Under the pieces are notes generated by a model. The model was given only the letters and a program-made list of their open reading frames with translations, was not told the origin of the DNA and did no database searches. From contig JAPTYO010000017.1 in the NCBI GenBank assembly GCA_036873135.1, forward strand, positions 15,810,001 to 15,874,000: 64,000 bases of DNA, read 5' to 3'. The translations under genes were made by a program, and so were the position numbers. Source of the stretch: Clarkia xantiana subsp. parviflora. Its lineage: Eukaryota; Streptophyta; Magnoliopsida; Myrtales; Onagraceae. Of the stretch, positions 52,236 to 62,137 are shown piece by piece; the first letter of the stretch is position 1; each line of letters begins with the position of its first letter.

Positions 52236-53677
52236 ATGGAGGACACTCAGAAGATCCAGCAACAAGAGGAACGAATAGCCGAGATCGAGACGGCTAATGC
52301 TAAAATGCATCAGGTTATGGCATCCATGTCTGCAAACATGGAGCGCATCATGGAACTCCTCGGGACTCGATCAACCAACGATACTCTAAAACCGGCCTTG
52401 CTGACAGCGACCTCGAGTCCAGAATCCTCCACAACCCCTGTGGCAAACACTGGACCTCCAATGCCAGTTACAACCGTGCTTCCCGACGCCACGGTAGAAC
52501 CCCCTCATGACCAACCCCCTGTTTTTGTCATTCCTGATCAATCTGCATCAAAGCCGCGTGTCTTTCCGAAACCGACGGTAATGTATGGGGATGTTAACCA
52601 AGGAGGTGCAATCGGCACAAAGGCAGCCACATCGTCACCTGTCATCGACTCCGAACAGGATCGCGGCTTGAAGAAAATGGAGGAAAAGATGAAATTGGCT
52701 ACTCTGACCTATGCCTTTTCCCCAACATGTCAAGACCAGAGAAGTTCAAAGTCCCCGACTTTGAGAAGTATGATGGCACCGGTAATCCCATTGTCCACCT
52801 GAGGATTTACCTTGCAAAGATGGCCCCTTATCGGCAGTATGAGAAGTTCTTGATCTAGACGTTCCAGGAGAGCTTGAAAGGAGCAGCTTTGGTTTGGTTC
52901 GTCAGCTTGAAGGCCGGTGATATCTCAACGTGGGAAGACATGGCTAACGCTTTTGTTCGCCAATACAAGTTCAACCTGGACACTGCTCCGACTCGTATGG
53001 ATCTTCAAAGCATGCAGATGACTGGCAGACAATCATTCAGAGACTATATGCAGGCGTGGAGAGAGAAGGCTGCCGGAGTCCGACCACCACTGGAAGACGC
53101 AGAAGCGGTGTCCATGTTCATCGGCACTCTTAAAGGGGCGTATTACTCTCATTTGTTAGGGCATGTTTCAGCCAACTTCGCTGATTTGGTGAAATCCGGA
53201 GAAATGGTAGAGCATGGCATTCGGACTGGAAAACTTGAAGATCCCTCCAGGAGTCAACAAGAGGATATAACCAAAAAGGGAGGCTCCAAGAACTAGTCAT
53301 CCAAAGACGCAGCCGTAGGTGCAGTCTACCAGACACAAGCTCCGCAAACCCCCGCTATAGGTGGACCTGAAAATCGGACTGTGAACAAGATGCGGGAGTC
53401 TAGAAAATTCACACCTTTACCAGTGTCGGCCACCGAAGTATATCAGAAAGCACTTGCTCAGGGTCTCATTGGTCCTGAGGTTTGGAAGACTACTTCAAGG
53501 ATACCCAACAATGATCCAAACTCGAAGTGTGAGTTTCACATGGGGATAATTGGTCATCCAACCGAGGATTGCTCGCGTCTGAGGCACAGGATCCAGGATC
53601 TCATTGACCATAAGCTTTTGATTCTTAACGCAGATCCGTCGGCTGGCACCAACACCCCTTCGGCCTCGTCCACATAA
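52236..53677 (+). pseudogene. Element H gag with zinc knuckle, frameshifted
   Basis: ATG at 52236 opens a coiled-coil start (QQQEERIAEIETANAK), with a frame change near 52700-52740. The capsid region (Retrotrans_gag-like) is in another frame at about 52735-53296: ESLKGAALVWFVSLKAGD, WEDMANAFVRQYKFNLD, FRDYMQAWREKAAGV. A TAG at about 52857 and the stop at 53294-53296 interrupt it. The final part (53297-53677) has CEFHMGIIGHPTEDCSRLR, a knuckle-like motif. Gag would form the particle; no pol follows. Confidence 0.85.
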
Positions 53678-54600
53678 TTTCTATCGAAAAACCTCCTAGT
53701 GTTGCATCCGTTTTTTTTTAGCGTTGAATAAACTTTTCAGTTATGTTCTCCTTGCGCGGCAAGATCATGAGCTCCGCATAGGAAAGAGGGATATTGTCAT
53801 GATCTAATCAATATAAATAAATCCCTCTATTTGAGTTTATTTAATTGGCTTTCCTTTTTTAGGAATGATGCAAGTCGATTGACAATTCAGCCTTTTCTTG
53901 AGTCGACGTTCCTAACAAAGTACTCAAAAAAGTCATGGATTACCAAGCCCATCAAGGCGGCCGATGAAGGATTCAAATCACCCAGTGGTCATAGTCTCCA
54001 TACAGGGAATGCATGCGCCTTCCCGAACCAAGCCGTACATTCATTTTACGGCGACATCTAAACTGGTCAGTGGCAACCAAATGGCATATCCCCGTTCAGA
54101 TCGAGCACAACCGCCATATGAAGAAAAAGACGGAAGATGCAACAGATCCATTCATATATGGAGTAAATTTCCATTAAAGATGTCGGGCACCCAGGTAAGG
54201 GAATTCGTGATCAATTATACCCCCGAAATTTGATTTTTTTTCCTTACCCATTTTTCAGCTCGAATAAACATCCAATTCAAGGCCCCTGAAAGAGCACATC
54301 TCGTGCACGGCCCTTTGCTCGCCAACCATTTTTGCGCCCCAATACGGACTACTCCACGTCACCCATGTGTGTTCGTTGACCAGGCCATTCACCCTGTATG
54401 CGACGAGCCTAACCCGGTAGGTGCTAGCCATTGGGCATCCCCAGACGAGATTGAGCAATAACCGGGGCACTTGAGAAACCGAGATTAGAAATCACTGTCT
54501 ACGTCATCCATTGGTTGTAAGGTCCATTTCAGATTTGCCGCTAGGGGCATGTACATAATTATTGTTGATTATTTTCGTTAAATTTTCGTTTTCAAAAAAA
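53678..54600 (+). other. Element H interior after gag, no pol seen
   Basis: Short frames only (76 and 89 codons at 53831-54061 and 53964-54233) without a recognised domain. Protease, RT and integrase motifs are absent, so this is a deletion or a natural gag-only design. Confidence 0.6.
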
Positions 54601-55340
54601 AAAAATCATTTTCTTTAGGGTCACAGCCGCCCTTTAATTGGCTACCGATAAAAATAAAGAGAGTGCTCATGCATATTTTGTGAGAGCAGTGAAGAAATAG
54701 AAGGGTCACAATTGTCCCTAAATCAACTACAAATAAAAAGGGCCTCAGTCGTCCCTAAAGCGACTACAAAAAAAGGGCCACAGCCACCCTTCAAATGACA
54801 ACAGATAAAGAGCGCTCCTGCAACATCAAAAGCGGGAAATAGGTGAAAGGGCCACAGCCACCCTCCAAACGGCTACGAATAAAAGAGTTACCCCGCGAAC
54901 CCTGTGAGGGCGGTAGAATAAAAAGAGCCACAGCCACCCTTTAAAATGGCTACACAAAAAGAGTGATCTCGCGAAACCGGTGAGGGCGGGAACATAAAAG
55001 AAAGGGTCACAGTCGTCCCTCATACGACTACAGTCAAAAAAGCAATCTCGGAACATCGATGGCGGGTATTAAGTGAAAGGGTCACAACCACCCTCGAAAT
55101 GGGTACGTACAAAAAGTGTCTCCCGGATCAGAGACGAGGAATGAAGGGCCACAACCACCCTCCAAATGGCTACAATCAAAAGAGCTCCTGCAACAATGAA
55201 GACGGTGAAGAAAAGGTCACAGTCACCCTTCAAAGGGCTACAAATACTCCCGCATCGAGGCGGAAAACAAAGATAGGGCCATAGCCACCCTTTAAACGGC
55301 TACCGAATAAAGAGCGCTTCCGCTAGGTTTAAAACCCGAA
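54600..55340 (+). repeat. Element H degenerate 60-70-bp repeats
   Basis: About ten imperfect units with GGGCCACAGCCACCCT, TTTAAATGGCTAC and AAAGAG. GCCAC and GTGGC / GGCTAC motifs lie in inverted pairs within units. Confidence 0.8.
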
Positions 55341-55589
55341 AGGGCGGCCTAGGCAAAATCAGGAAATGAGAGGCATGGTTGCAAGTTCAGAAATTGCAAT
55401 CATGGCAAAAGGAGAGAAAATAACAAAAACCGAGGGGCACGGTCGAGAATCTCTCAATCGGCCGTGGCAAAAGGAGAGAAAAAAGAAAAAAAAAAGAAAA
55501 ATGAAAAAAGAAAAGAAAAAGGGAAAAAAAAAAAAGATCCCGCTAGGTTGTCGCACAATGCACAATTTAGGCAAAAAATAGGGACGAAC

Positions 55590-56600
55590 ACTCATGCGCA
55601 AGCGTATTTTTTACGACACAGCGTCTTCCAAACGGCAAGCGGGACGGTTACAGTCTGCTCTCGCAAGTCACCATTCAAGGATGAGTAGGACTGTTACAGT
55701 CTATTCCTAAAAGTCACAACCGACAATCGGGATCTGAAGTTTTCCAGCTTCCTGAGAGTCAACCCCGACGAACGAAGCATTAGTATTCAGCCTTCGCATG
55801 TCACGCCACTAGAGGCATTTCTCCAACGGACGCCACTAGAGGCTTTTCTCCGACATACGCCGCTAGAGGCATCGCCAAAGGGTCTCCGGTGCGGTCTGAC
55901 GTAGAGTTCTTCCGCCACCAGAGATATCACCCGAGGTTTTCCGGTACGGTCTGACGTAGAGGTCTTCCGTTACCACTCGCCACTAGAGGCATCACCAAAG
56001 GTTCTCCGGTACGGTCTGACGTAGAGGTCTTTCGCCACCAGAGATATCACCAGAGGTTTTCCGGTACGGTCTGACGTAGAGGTCTTCCGTTACCACTCGC
56101 CACTAGAGGCATCACCAAAGGTTCTCCGGAACGGTCTGACGTAGAGGTCTTTCGCCACCAGAGATATCACCAGAGGTTTTCCGGTACAGTTTGACGTAGA
56201 GGTTTTTCCGTTACCACTCGCCACTAGAGGCGCCACCAGAGGTTGTTGGTACTGTCTGACGTAGAGGTCTTCTATTACCAATCATCGCCAAAGGTTTTAC
56301 TTTCCGCACGCCACTGGAGGCTTTACTTTTTCGCACGCCACTGGAGGCTTTACTTTTCTGCACGCCACTGGAGGCTTTACTTTTTCGCACGCCACTGGAG
56401 GCTTTACTTTCTGCACTACCAATGGTGGCACCACCAACAGGGGCACCGCCAACAGAGGTTCTATTTTCCGCACGCCAACGGAGGCACCGCCAACAGGGGC
56501 ACCGCTGACCGAGGTTTTGCTTCTGCACGCTAATGGAGACACCGCCAACAGGGGCACCGCCGACAGAGGCTCTGTTTTTTTTCGCACCATCAATAAAAAG
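55590..56600 (+). repeat. Element H complex repeats before the 3' LTR
   Basis: A single GACTGTTACAGTCTATTCC block, then ~130-bp composite units with ACGGTCTGACGTAGAGGTCT and CGCCACTAGAGGCATCACCA (55850-56260), then ~29-bp units CGCCACTGGAGGCTTTACTT (56300-56410), then GGCACCGCCAACAGGGGCAC units to 56570. Inverted counterpart of 42452-43945 in H2. Confidence 0.88.
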
Positions 56601-56722
56601 GCCACCTTGGAAACTTGAAGACCCGGAGAAGATATACTTCCTAGCCAAAATTAGTGTTTACTCGTCTTTGGACAAACCCCCTCGAATGCATTCTACGGGA
56701 GTCCGTCCAAAGAGGGGCAAAC

Positions 56723-56924
56723 TGTAAACACCTAATTTTGGTACGCGCGACACGTATATAACACGTTCAAAAATGTTATGTGTAACGCGTTTAAAAAAGG
56801 AAGTATTTAAATATGGAAGGTCACGGGGTTGCCAAAAATAGGCTCAGCTTAAATTAGGACAATACATATGCAATAAATGATGTAATAATCAGAAAATATA
56901 TAGTATATATTTATGGCAAAAATC

Positions 56925-56965
<41 letters not shown>

Positions 56966-58183
56966 GGATTTATTGAGTGTATATTAGAGAAATATGTGTT
57001 TTCCTAATTTTTGGTGTCAATTTACCTATAAATAGGTACCTATTACATGTAAAAAGGAGGAGACCACAATTAATAATAATTCATCAGTTTTTGAGAACCG
57101 CACTGTTTTGTCTCGTAGTGAAAAAGTTTTTTTTTTTTTCTCTCCTTCCTGCTGCTGAAGACCTCCTTCCTGCTGCTGAAGACCTCCTTCCCTCCGGTCA
57201 CCTCCGGCCAGCCACAGCCACCGGCGCCGCTCCCAGCCGCGTCCGACCACCTCAGGGTTCCAGGAAGACCTTCCGCCGCCCAGAGCCACCGGACCGCGCC
57301 GCGCCGCCCTCTGCCGTCCCGGTCAGATCAGCCGCGTCCGTCCAGCCCACCGCGTTGCTGCTGCGAGGACAACTCCGGCCACCGTGGTGCGCTCCAGCCA
57401 TTACCGTCGCCAGATCCAGTTTCCTGTCGGAGGTCCACCACGCCGCCCGGAATCTTCGAGACCAGCACCACCGGGATCGGGTCGCTCCACCGCGTCGTCG
57501 CCCTCCCAATCCGTCTGTCCCTCTGTCGGTGCTGCTGTCCTGCCGGTGCTGCCATCCTCCTGGTGCAGGTAATCCCGCTGTTCAATTTTTTTTTTTTTTG
57601 TTAATATTATTTTCTGTTAATTTTTAGTTTTTTTTTATTTATTATTTTTTATTATCATTATTATTATTGTTATTAGGACATGTTAATTAGTTAATTTAGA
57701 TGTAGATTAATTAGGTAACGTGTTTTATTGTATGTATATATGTGTAGGACGTATTATTATATTATGATTTTGAGCATGTTTGATTTTATTAGATTTTATC
57801 TCAATTAGGAGTTTTAGATGTGTAATAGTTTTTTTAGAATTTATATTTGTCGTTAATAGTTTTTTTTCGCATGAAGGTTAGTTTAGTTTTTTTATATCGT
57901 TAGATTAATTAGTCATAACGCATATTTAAATTTTAAAATTGGCAAATAGGCTAATTAAGTACCGAAAGGGCGCAATTAGAAAATAATTTTTCTTAATTCG
58001 TAATAGAACCCCCGAACTTGGATTTCTGATCGTGGACCGATTTTAGACCTAGCGTTTAATTCGTTATTCGTTTAGGTAATTTAGGATTCTAGTTAGCCTA
58101 ATAATTAACTAGTGACGACTCTTTTCAAAATTGCACGTTTTCAAAACGTAATTCGCCATAGGTCGGATTTTTAGGGTCCGACA
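56723..58183 (+). repeat. Element H 3' LTR
   Basis: Direct repeat of 49742-51172, with a longer (AT)n run at 56929-56958. Followed by target duplication TACAG. A 216-codon frame (56977-57627) crosses the GC-rich leader; it is Pro/Arg-rich and is stopped early in the 5' LTR. Confidence 0.93.
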
Positions 58184-58742
58184 TACAGCAGCAAATCCAG
58201 CAAAAACAGCATCTAAACCGCAGCAAAAAAACGATTCCAGCCATAATACTCAACCCGGGACAGCAGATTTCAGCAATGATGAACAGATGCAAACAACAAC
58301 AGCAAAATCCAATGAAACAGTAGCAGAATTGCATCAATTCAGCTGAATTTTAACAGTAAGATTCAAACAACCAAATCACCTCGGAATTTGACGTATAATG
58401 TATCAATGAAATCGGGAGCTCGAGACGATTCCGAAAAACTAAAAATCGCGGCGATTGGACATCGGGAAGGTGGCGCGTGGCCTGCACGCGCCGGCGGGGC
58501 GCAACTCACGCGGCGGCGCGTGAGGGCGCGTGCGGTGGTTTCTGACGGCGCCGGAAACTGCAGAATGTTCGCCGGAGGTTGCTGGGTCGATTGGTTATGT
58601 CAATTTTGAAAGAAGAGGTGTAAATCAAATGGGTATTTTTCGGGGCTAGGGACTTAACTCACGGCAAGGAAAAATTTCAGGAAATAATTGAAAAAACGAA
58701 ATTGAAATCAAAACACCAAGATCGAAAATAGCTCTGATACCA
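58184..58742 (-). other. Element G interior, right part
   Basis: Continuation of element G after the H insertion; CAGCAAAT/AACAGCA-rich text, no gene. Ends with the PBS (complement GCTCTGATACCA) at 58731-58742. Confidence 0.7.
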
Positions 58743-58959
58743 TATTAACGTTTATAATTGTAGATGGGTTGGAGAGTATGAAGAGAGCAATCCTTTCATT
58801 ATACTAAACATGATATGAGAAAGTTGCTTAACCGTTACAATAGTGGAGGCTCCTTTATATAGGAGACCTCTTAAACATTAGGGACTAGAATGTAAATACT
58901 AGAACTAAGACAACTTAGCATAATTAGATATTAGTCCCTATACATATAATATCCCAATA
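58743..58959 (-). repeat. Element G 5' LTR
   Basis: 217-bp partner of 48679-48917. It abuts the PBS and carries the AAAAT duplication at its right edge. Confidence 0.9.
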
Positions 58960-58964
58960 AAAAT

Positions 58965-60390
58965 TCTGAATTTGGTCCAATTTTTTTCTAAGTATGGGAT
59001 ACTAGAAAATATGCCTATAGGATGTTACCTTGAGTGAACATGGATGTATCATGAACATGAAAGTGTGTACCTATATAAGGGAAAGTGTGTCGCGGACACG
59101 AGGGTCCTGGACTTGCGAGGTGCCATGCATCCGCCGCGTCGTTGATGAACATCTTACAACAAAAGTATGTTCTCAGTGTATATGCCGAGGGACATGACCC
59201 TTGTTGATATAGTATTGCCCCCAAGATCATTGAGGTGAATGCCCCCAGAGGGGGAGTATATGTAGTGACGTGGCCAAGTAGGGGCACTTGCCCCTTAGTC
59301 GCGAGGTGTTAGGCCTCCTGATATGTTTTCGATGAACATCTCATGATAAACATGTGTTGGGTAGCGCAAACGCGTGTAGTGCCATATAGGCTGTATAAAG
59401 TGTTGGGACGAGGCCTGTACTGACATAGAGTTGCCCCCGTATAGAGGATGTTCGCTATGTAGTAGTTGTGAACTTGTAAGTTCGTAGGTGTGGAGTTGCC
59501 CCCTTGTCGGGATGTTCGCACCGTAGTCGTTTCGAACACGAGGTGGCGACTATTGTATCGACTGCTACTTGGGTTTTCCAAAGTAGGGTGCATTCCACAG
59601 CTGCTACTTGGTTTTTCCCAAGGTAGGGTGCTCTCCGCGACAGATACTTGAAGTTTCCGAGGTAGGGAGAAGGCCAGAGGTCGGACGAGGTGACATACCC
59701 TTCCATGGCGTCGGTCAGAGGTCGGCGAGGCGACGTGCCTATCCCTGTTGTTGCCACAACCTGGCGTTTTCAAGGTAGTGCGCCTCCTGCACCGCTACTT
59801 GGTTTTCCCCAAGGTAGAGTGTGTCTTGCGACCCGTATTTGGTTTTTCCCAAGGTAGACTGTCTTCTTGGTACGTCTCCTGAACCTGTATATATTCCATT
59901 ACCTGTGAACACAATAATCGTTGGACAATATGTGGACATGATAGCCGCCTAGAGAGGGGTGGACATGACAGCCACTCCAAGATGTGCGGACACGATAGCC
60001 GTTTATCACTGCGTGGACATGATAGCCACTCCGAGAGGCGCGGACATGATAGCCGCCTAGAGTCACGTGTACATGATAGCCACTCCGAGGTGTGCGGACA
60101 TGATAGTTTCCCCTAGATACACGGACATGATAGCCGCTCCGAGTTGTGCGGACATGATAGCCGCTCCGAGATGCGCGGACATGATAGCCGCTCCGAGATG
60201 TGCGGACATGATAGTCTGCTTCTATTACACTTAGTTTCTGGACGAGAGGTGTTACTCTTCCTCTTAGACTGTCGACATATGTGTGTTTGGTAGGAGGTGT
60301 AGGAGGTGTACGCGCTTGGCGTGACTCTCCCGAATCTTGTAAAGTGGTGATCTTAGAATAACAGTGGTACGCCATGACTTGTTGTAGCAT
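58965..60390 (-). repeat. Element E interior with 27-bp tandem array
   Basis: 59940-60215 holds about ten 27-bp units (GATAGCCGCTCCGAGATGTG + CGGACAT), the reverse-strand homologue of the element D array (35225-35475). Units are open on the minus strand as a nine-residue GYHVRASRS repeat within a 178-codon frame (60435-59899) that begins in the LTR. Further ~46-bp degenerate repeats with CTACTTGGTTTTTCCCAAGG lie at 59560-59860. No pol. Confidence 0.85.
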
Positions 60391-60410
60391 TTCCCACAGA
60401 CGGCGCCAAG
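60391..60410 (-). promoter_or_regulatory. Primer-binding site of element E
   Basis: On the minus strand CTTGGCGCCGTCTGTGGGAA, directly beside the LTR; the same core as C and D. Confidence 0.85.
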
Positions 60411-61165
60411 TGTTAGGTTCTAAGCCTTCGGTCAACGGGTTGTCGGTTTAAGGCTTATTCCTCACTGGTGAACTGACGGATTCAGAACTCTCGGGGCTAG
60501 TCGCTCTGATGCTTGTCCTTCTGTCCTCCTCCTTCTCTTCTCCACGTTACCCTGCAACAGGGGCAAAATCAAGCACGGAGGGGAGGGTGGTGCTTTATGA
60601 ACCCTCTCCGATGCTTAAGTCAGTACGTCATTTTTAGAGAGATAAAGCTAGAGAGAAGTCAGAGCTAAATTGCACACTTAGCCAAGATTCCCAAATGAAT
60701 GGTGGAAGGGTTGTGTTTATAGGCAACGGTGTCATTAAGGTGGCTTAATGACATCGTTAACCTTTTAACACAATTAATTAGTCCTTGATCACATAATTAA
60801 AACCTTAAAGCATGGAGAGGTTGGCGGAAATAATCTAAGTGCGGGAGTCGGGAAACGGTGCCAGGGCCCTTGGGGGCGGGGAGAAAATCTGACCCCCAAG
60901 GGTAGGGTTTGGGTGTGGCCACCCAACCCTCCCTAGGGGAGATGGGTTGGCCAACCCTATCTCCCCTAGGGGAGATCGGGTTGGCTGACCCGACCTCGCC
61001 TAGGTAAGTTCGTCGCGCGGCCCGGACGAGCATTTTCGCCTCGCCCGGACCGTTGGCGTTTCGGCGGGGTGTTTGGGTTGAAGTTTCGATTTATAATTAT
61101 TAACGGGGTGATCAAAATAAAACGATTCGGAAGTCAACGGGTTCAAATTGGGCGTATATCCATCA
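60411..61165 (-). repeat. Element E 5' LTR
   Basis: Partner of 47608-48330, longer by about one palindromic unit (60920-61000). Ends GTATATCCATCA, then the F sequence resumes with GTGACCCTGAATGTG. Confidence 0.9.
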
Positions 61166-62137
61166 GTGACCCTGAATGTGGATGGGTACGAGATGAAGCG
61201 AATCTTGATAGATGGAGGGAGCTCCTCCGAAATTTTGTTCATGGATGCACTGAGGGCCATGGGAAAAACCAAGAAGGACTTGAAGCCTGCGGACTTCCCG
61301 ATGGTCGGATTTTATGGGTCTACCTCTTACCCTGTGGGGATGATTACTTTACCGGTTGAATTCGGTAGCGGTTGGAAGTCAGAAAAGAGGAACGTCGAAT
61401 TCGTGGTGGTCGAGTCCGCGGGGACCTACAATGCAATTATCGGGAGGACCACCATCAACCCGCTGGGGACAATTTCCTCAACTGTTCATCAGAAGATGAA
61501 GTTTCCGACCGACCACGGAGTCGGGGAGGTCCAAGGTGATCAGGTGGCCTCCAGAAGGTGCTACGTCAATGCCACTCGAAGGAGGAATCGGGAGGCTATG
61601 ACTGTTCTCCAGACTGACGCTGATCCCCGAGAGGAGTTTGGGCTTCCCGCCCAGATGGAAGATTTGAAGGAGGTCGAGATTGATGGACCTCAGAGGAAGG
61701 TGAAAATCGGGTCCACTCTAACTGAGGAGACGACCCGAGAATTGATCGATCTTTTGAAGGAATTCAAGGAGCTATTTTCCTGGTCCCCGAGTGACATGCC
61801 AGGAATCAGCCCCGATGTGATTACTCACGAGCTGAAGATTGATCCCGCGATCAAGCCGATTACACAGAGAAGGCGCCCGATGGGTGCCGACAAGAAGATC
61901 GCGATCCAGTAAGAGGTGGGCAGGTTGGTCGATGCTGGATTCATTAAGGAACTCCGATTCCAAACCTGGGTCGCCAACCTAGTCCTGGTGAAGAAGTGCA
62001 ATGTCAAATGGCGGATGTGTGTTGATTTCCGCGACCTGAACAAGGCATGCCCGAAGGATTGCTACCCGCTCCCGAGGATCGACCAGCTGGTGGATGCCAC
62101 ATCGGGACATGAGCTGCTGAGCTTTATGGATGCCTAA
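61166..62137 (+). pseudogene. Element F protease active site, linker and RT start, two stops
   Basis: Resumes the frame cut at 47608: LNVDGYEMKRILIDGGSSSE, with the retropepsin-like active site IDGGSSS intact near 61208. The linker (KEVEIDGPQRKVKIGS, WSPSDMPGISPDVI) follows; a TAA at 61910-61912 falls in the RT N-terminus and a second at 62135-62137 right after FMDA, in the YSGYNQIKM motif of RT. Confidence 0.9.

Larger units (their letters stand above)
49742..58183 (+). mobile_element. Element H: gag-only LTR element, innermost in the nest
   Basis: LTRs 49742-51172 and 56723-58183 start TGTAAACACC and end GGTCCGACA. The target duplication TACAG is exact (49737-49741 and 58184-58188). The PBS TGGCGATTCTGCTGGGGA starts at 51176; the purine tract AAAGAGGGGCAAAC precedes the 3' LTR. 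It has gag and zinc knuckle but no protease, RT or integrase; repeats fill 54600-56600. Confidence 0.94.
48679..58959 (-). mobile_element. Element G: Copia-type non-autonomous element in E, interrupted by H
   Basis: LTRs 48679-48917 and 58743-58959 are inverted relative to the plus strand; their ends are TATTGGGAT ... GTTAATA. The target duplication AAAAT is exact (48674-48678 and 58960-58964). The PBS TGGTATCAGAGC (minus, 58742-58731) directly abuts the LTR, and a purine tract (complement TTCCCCCATCTTTTCC) adjoins the other. Without element H it is about 1.84 kb and noncoding. Confidence 0.93.
47608..61165 (-). mobile_element. Element E: D-type non-autonomous element in F protease
   Basis: Minus-strand element with LTRs 47608-48330 and 60411-61165, ends TGTTAGGTTC...GTATATCCATCA, the complement of D-type ends. 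PBS on the minus strand at 60391-60410, purine tract complement TATGCCCCCGAG at 48331. Target copies CTGAC (47603-47607) and GTGAC (61166-61170) differ by one base. Without the inner element G it is only about 3.3 kb. Confidence 0.9.

Noticed and set aside
55359..55601. Lys-rich and Phe-rich frames in element H
   Set aside because: Produced by the A/G-rich microsatellite at about 55470-55540, not by a gene.
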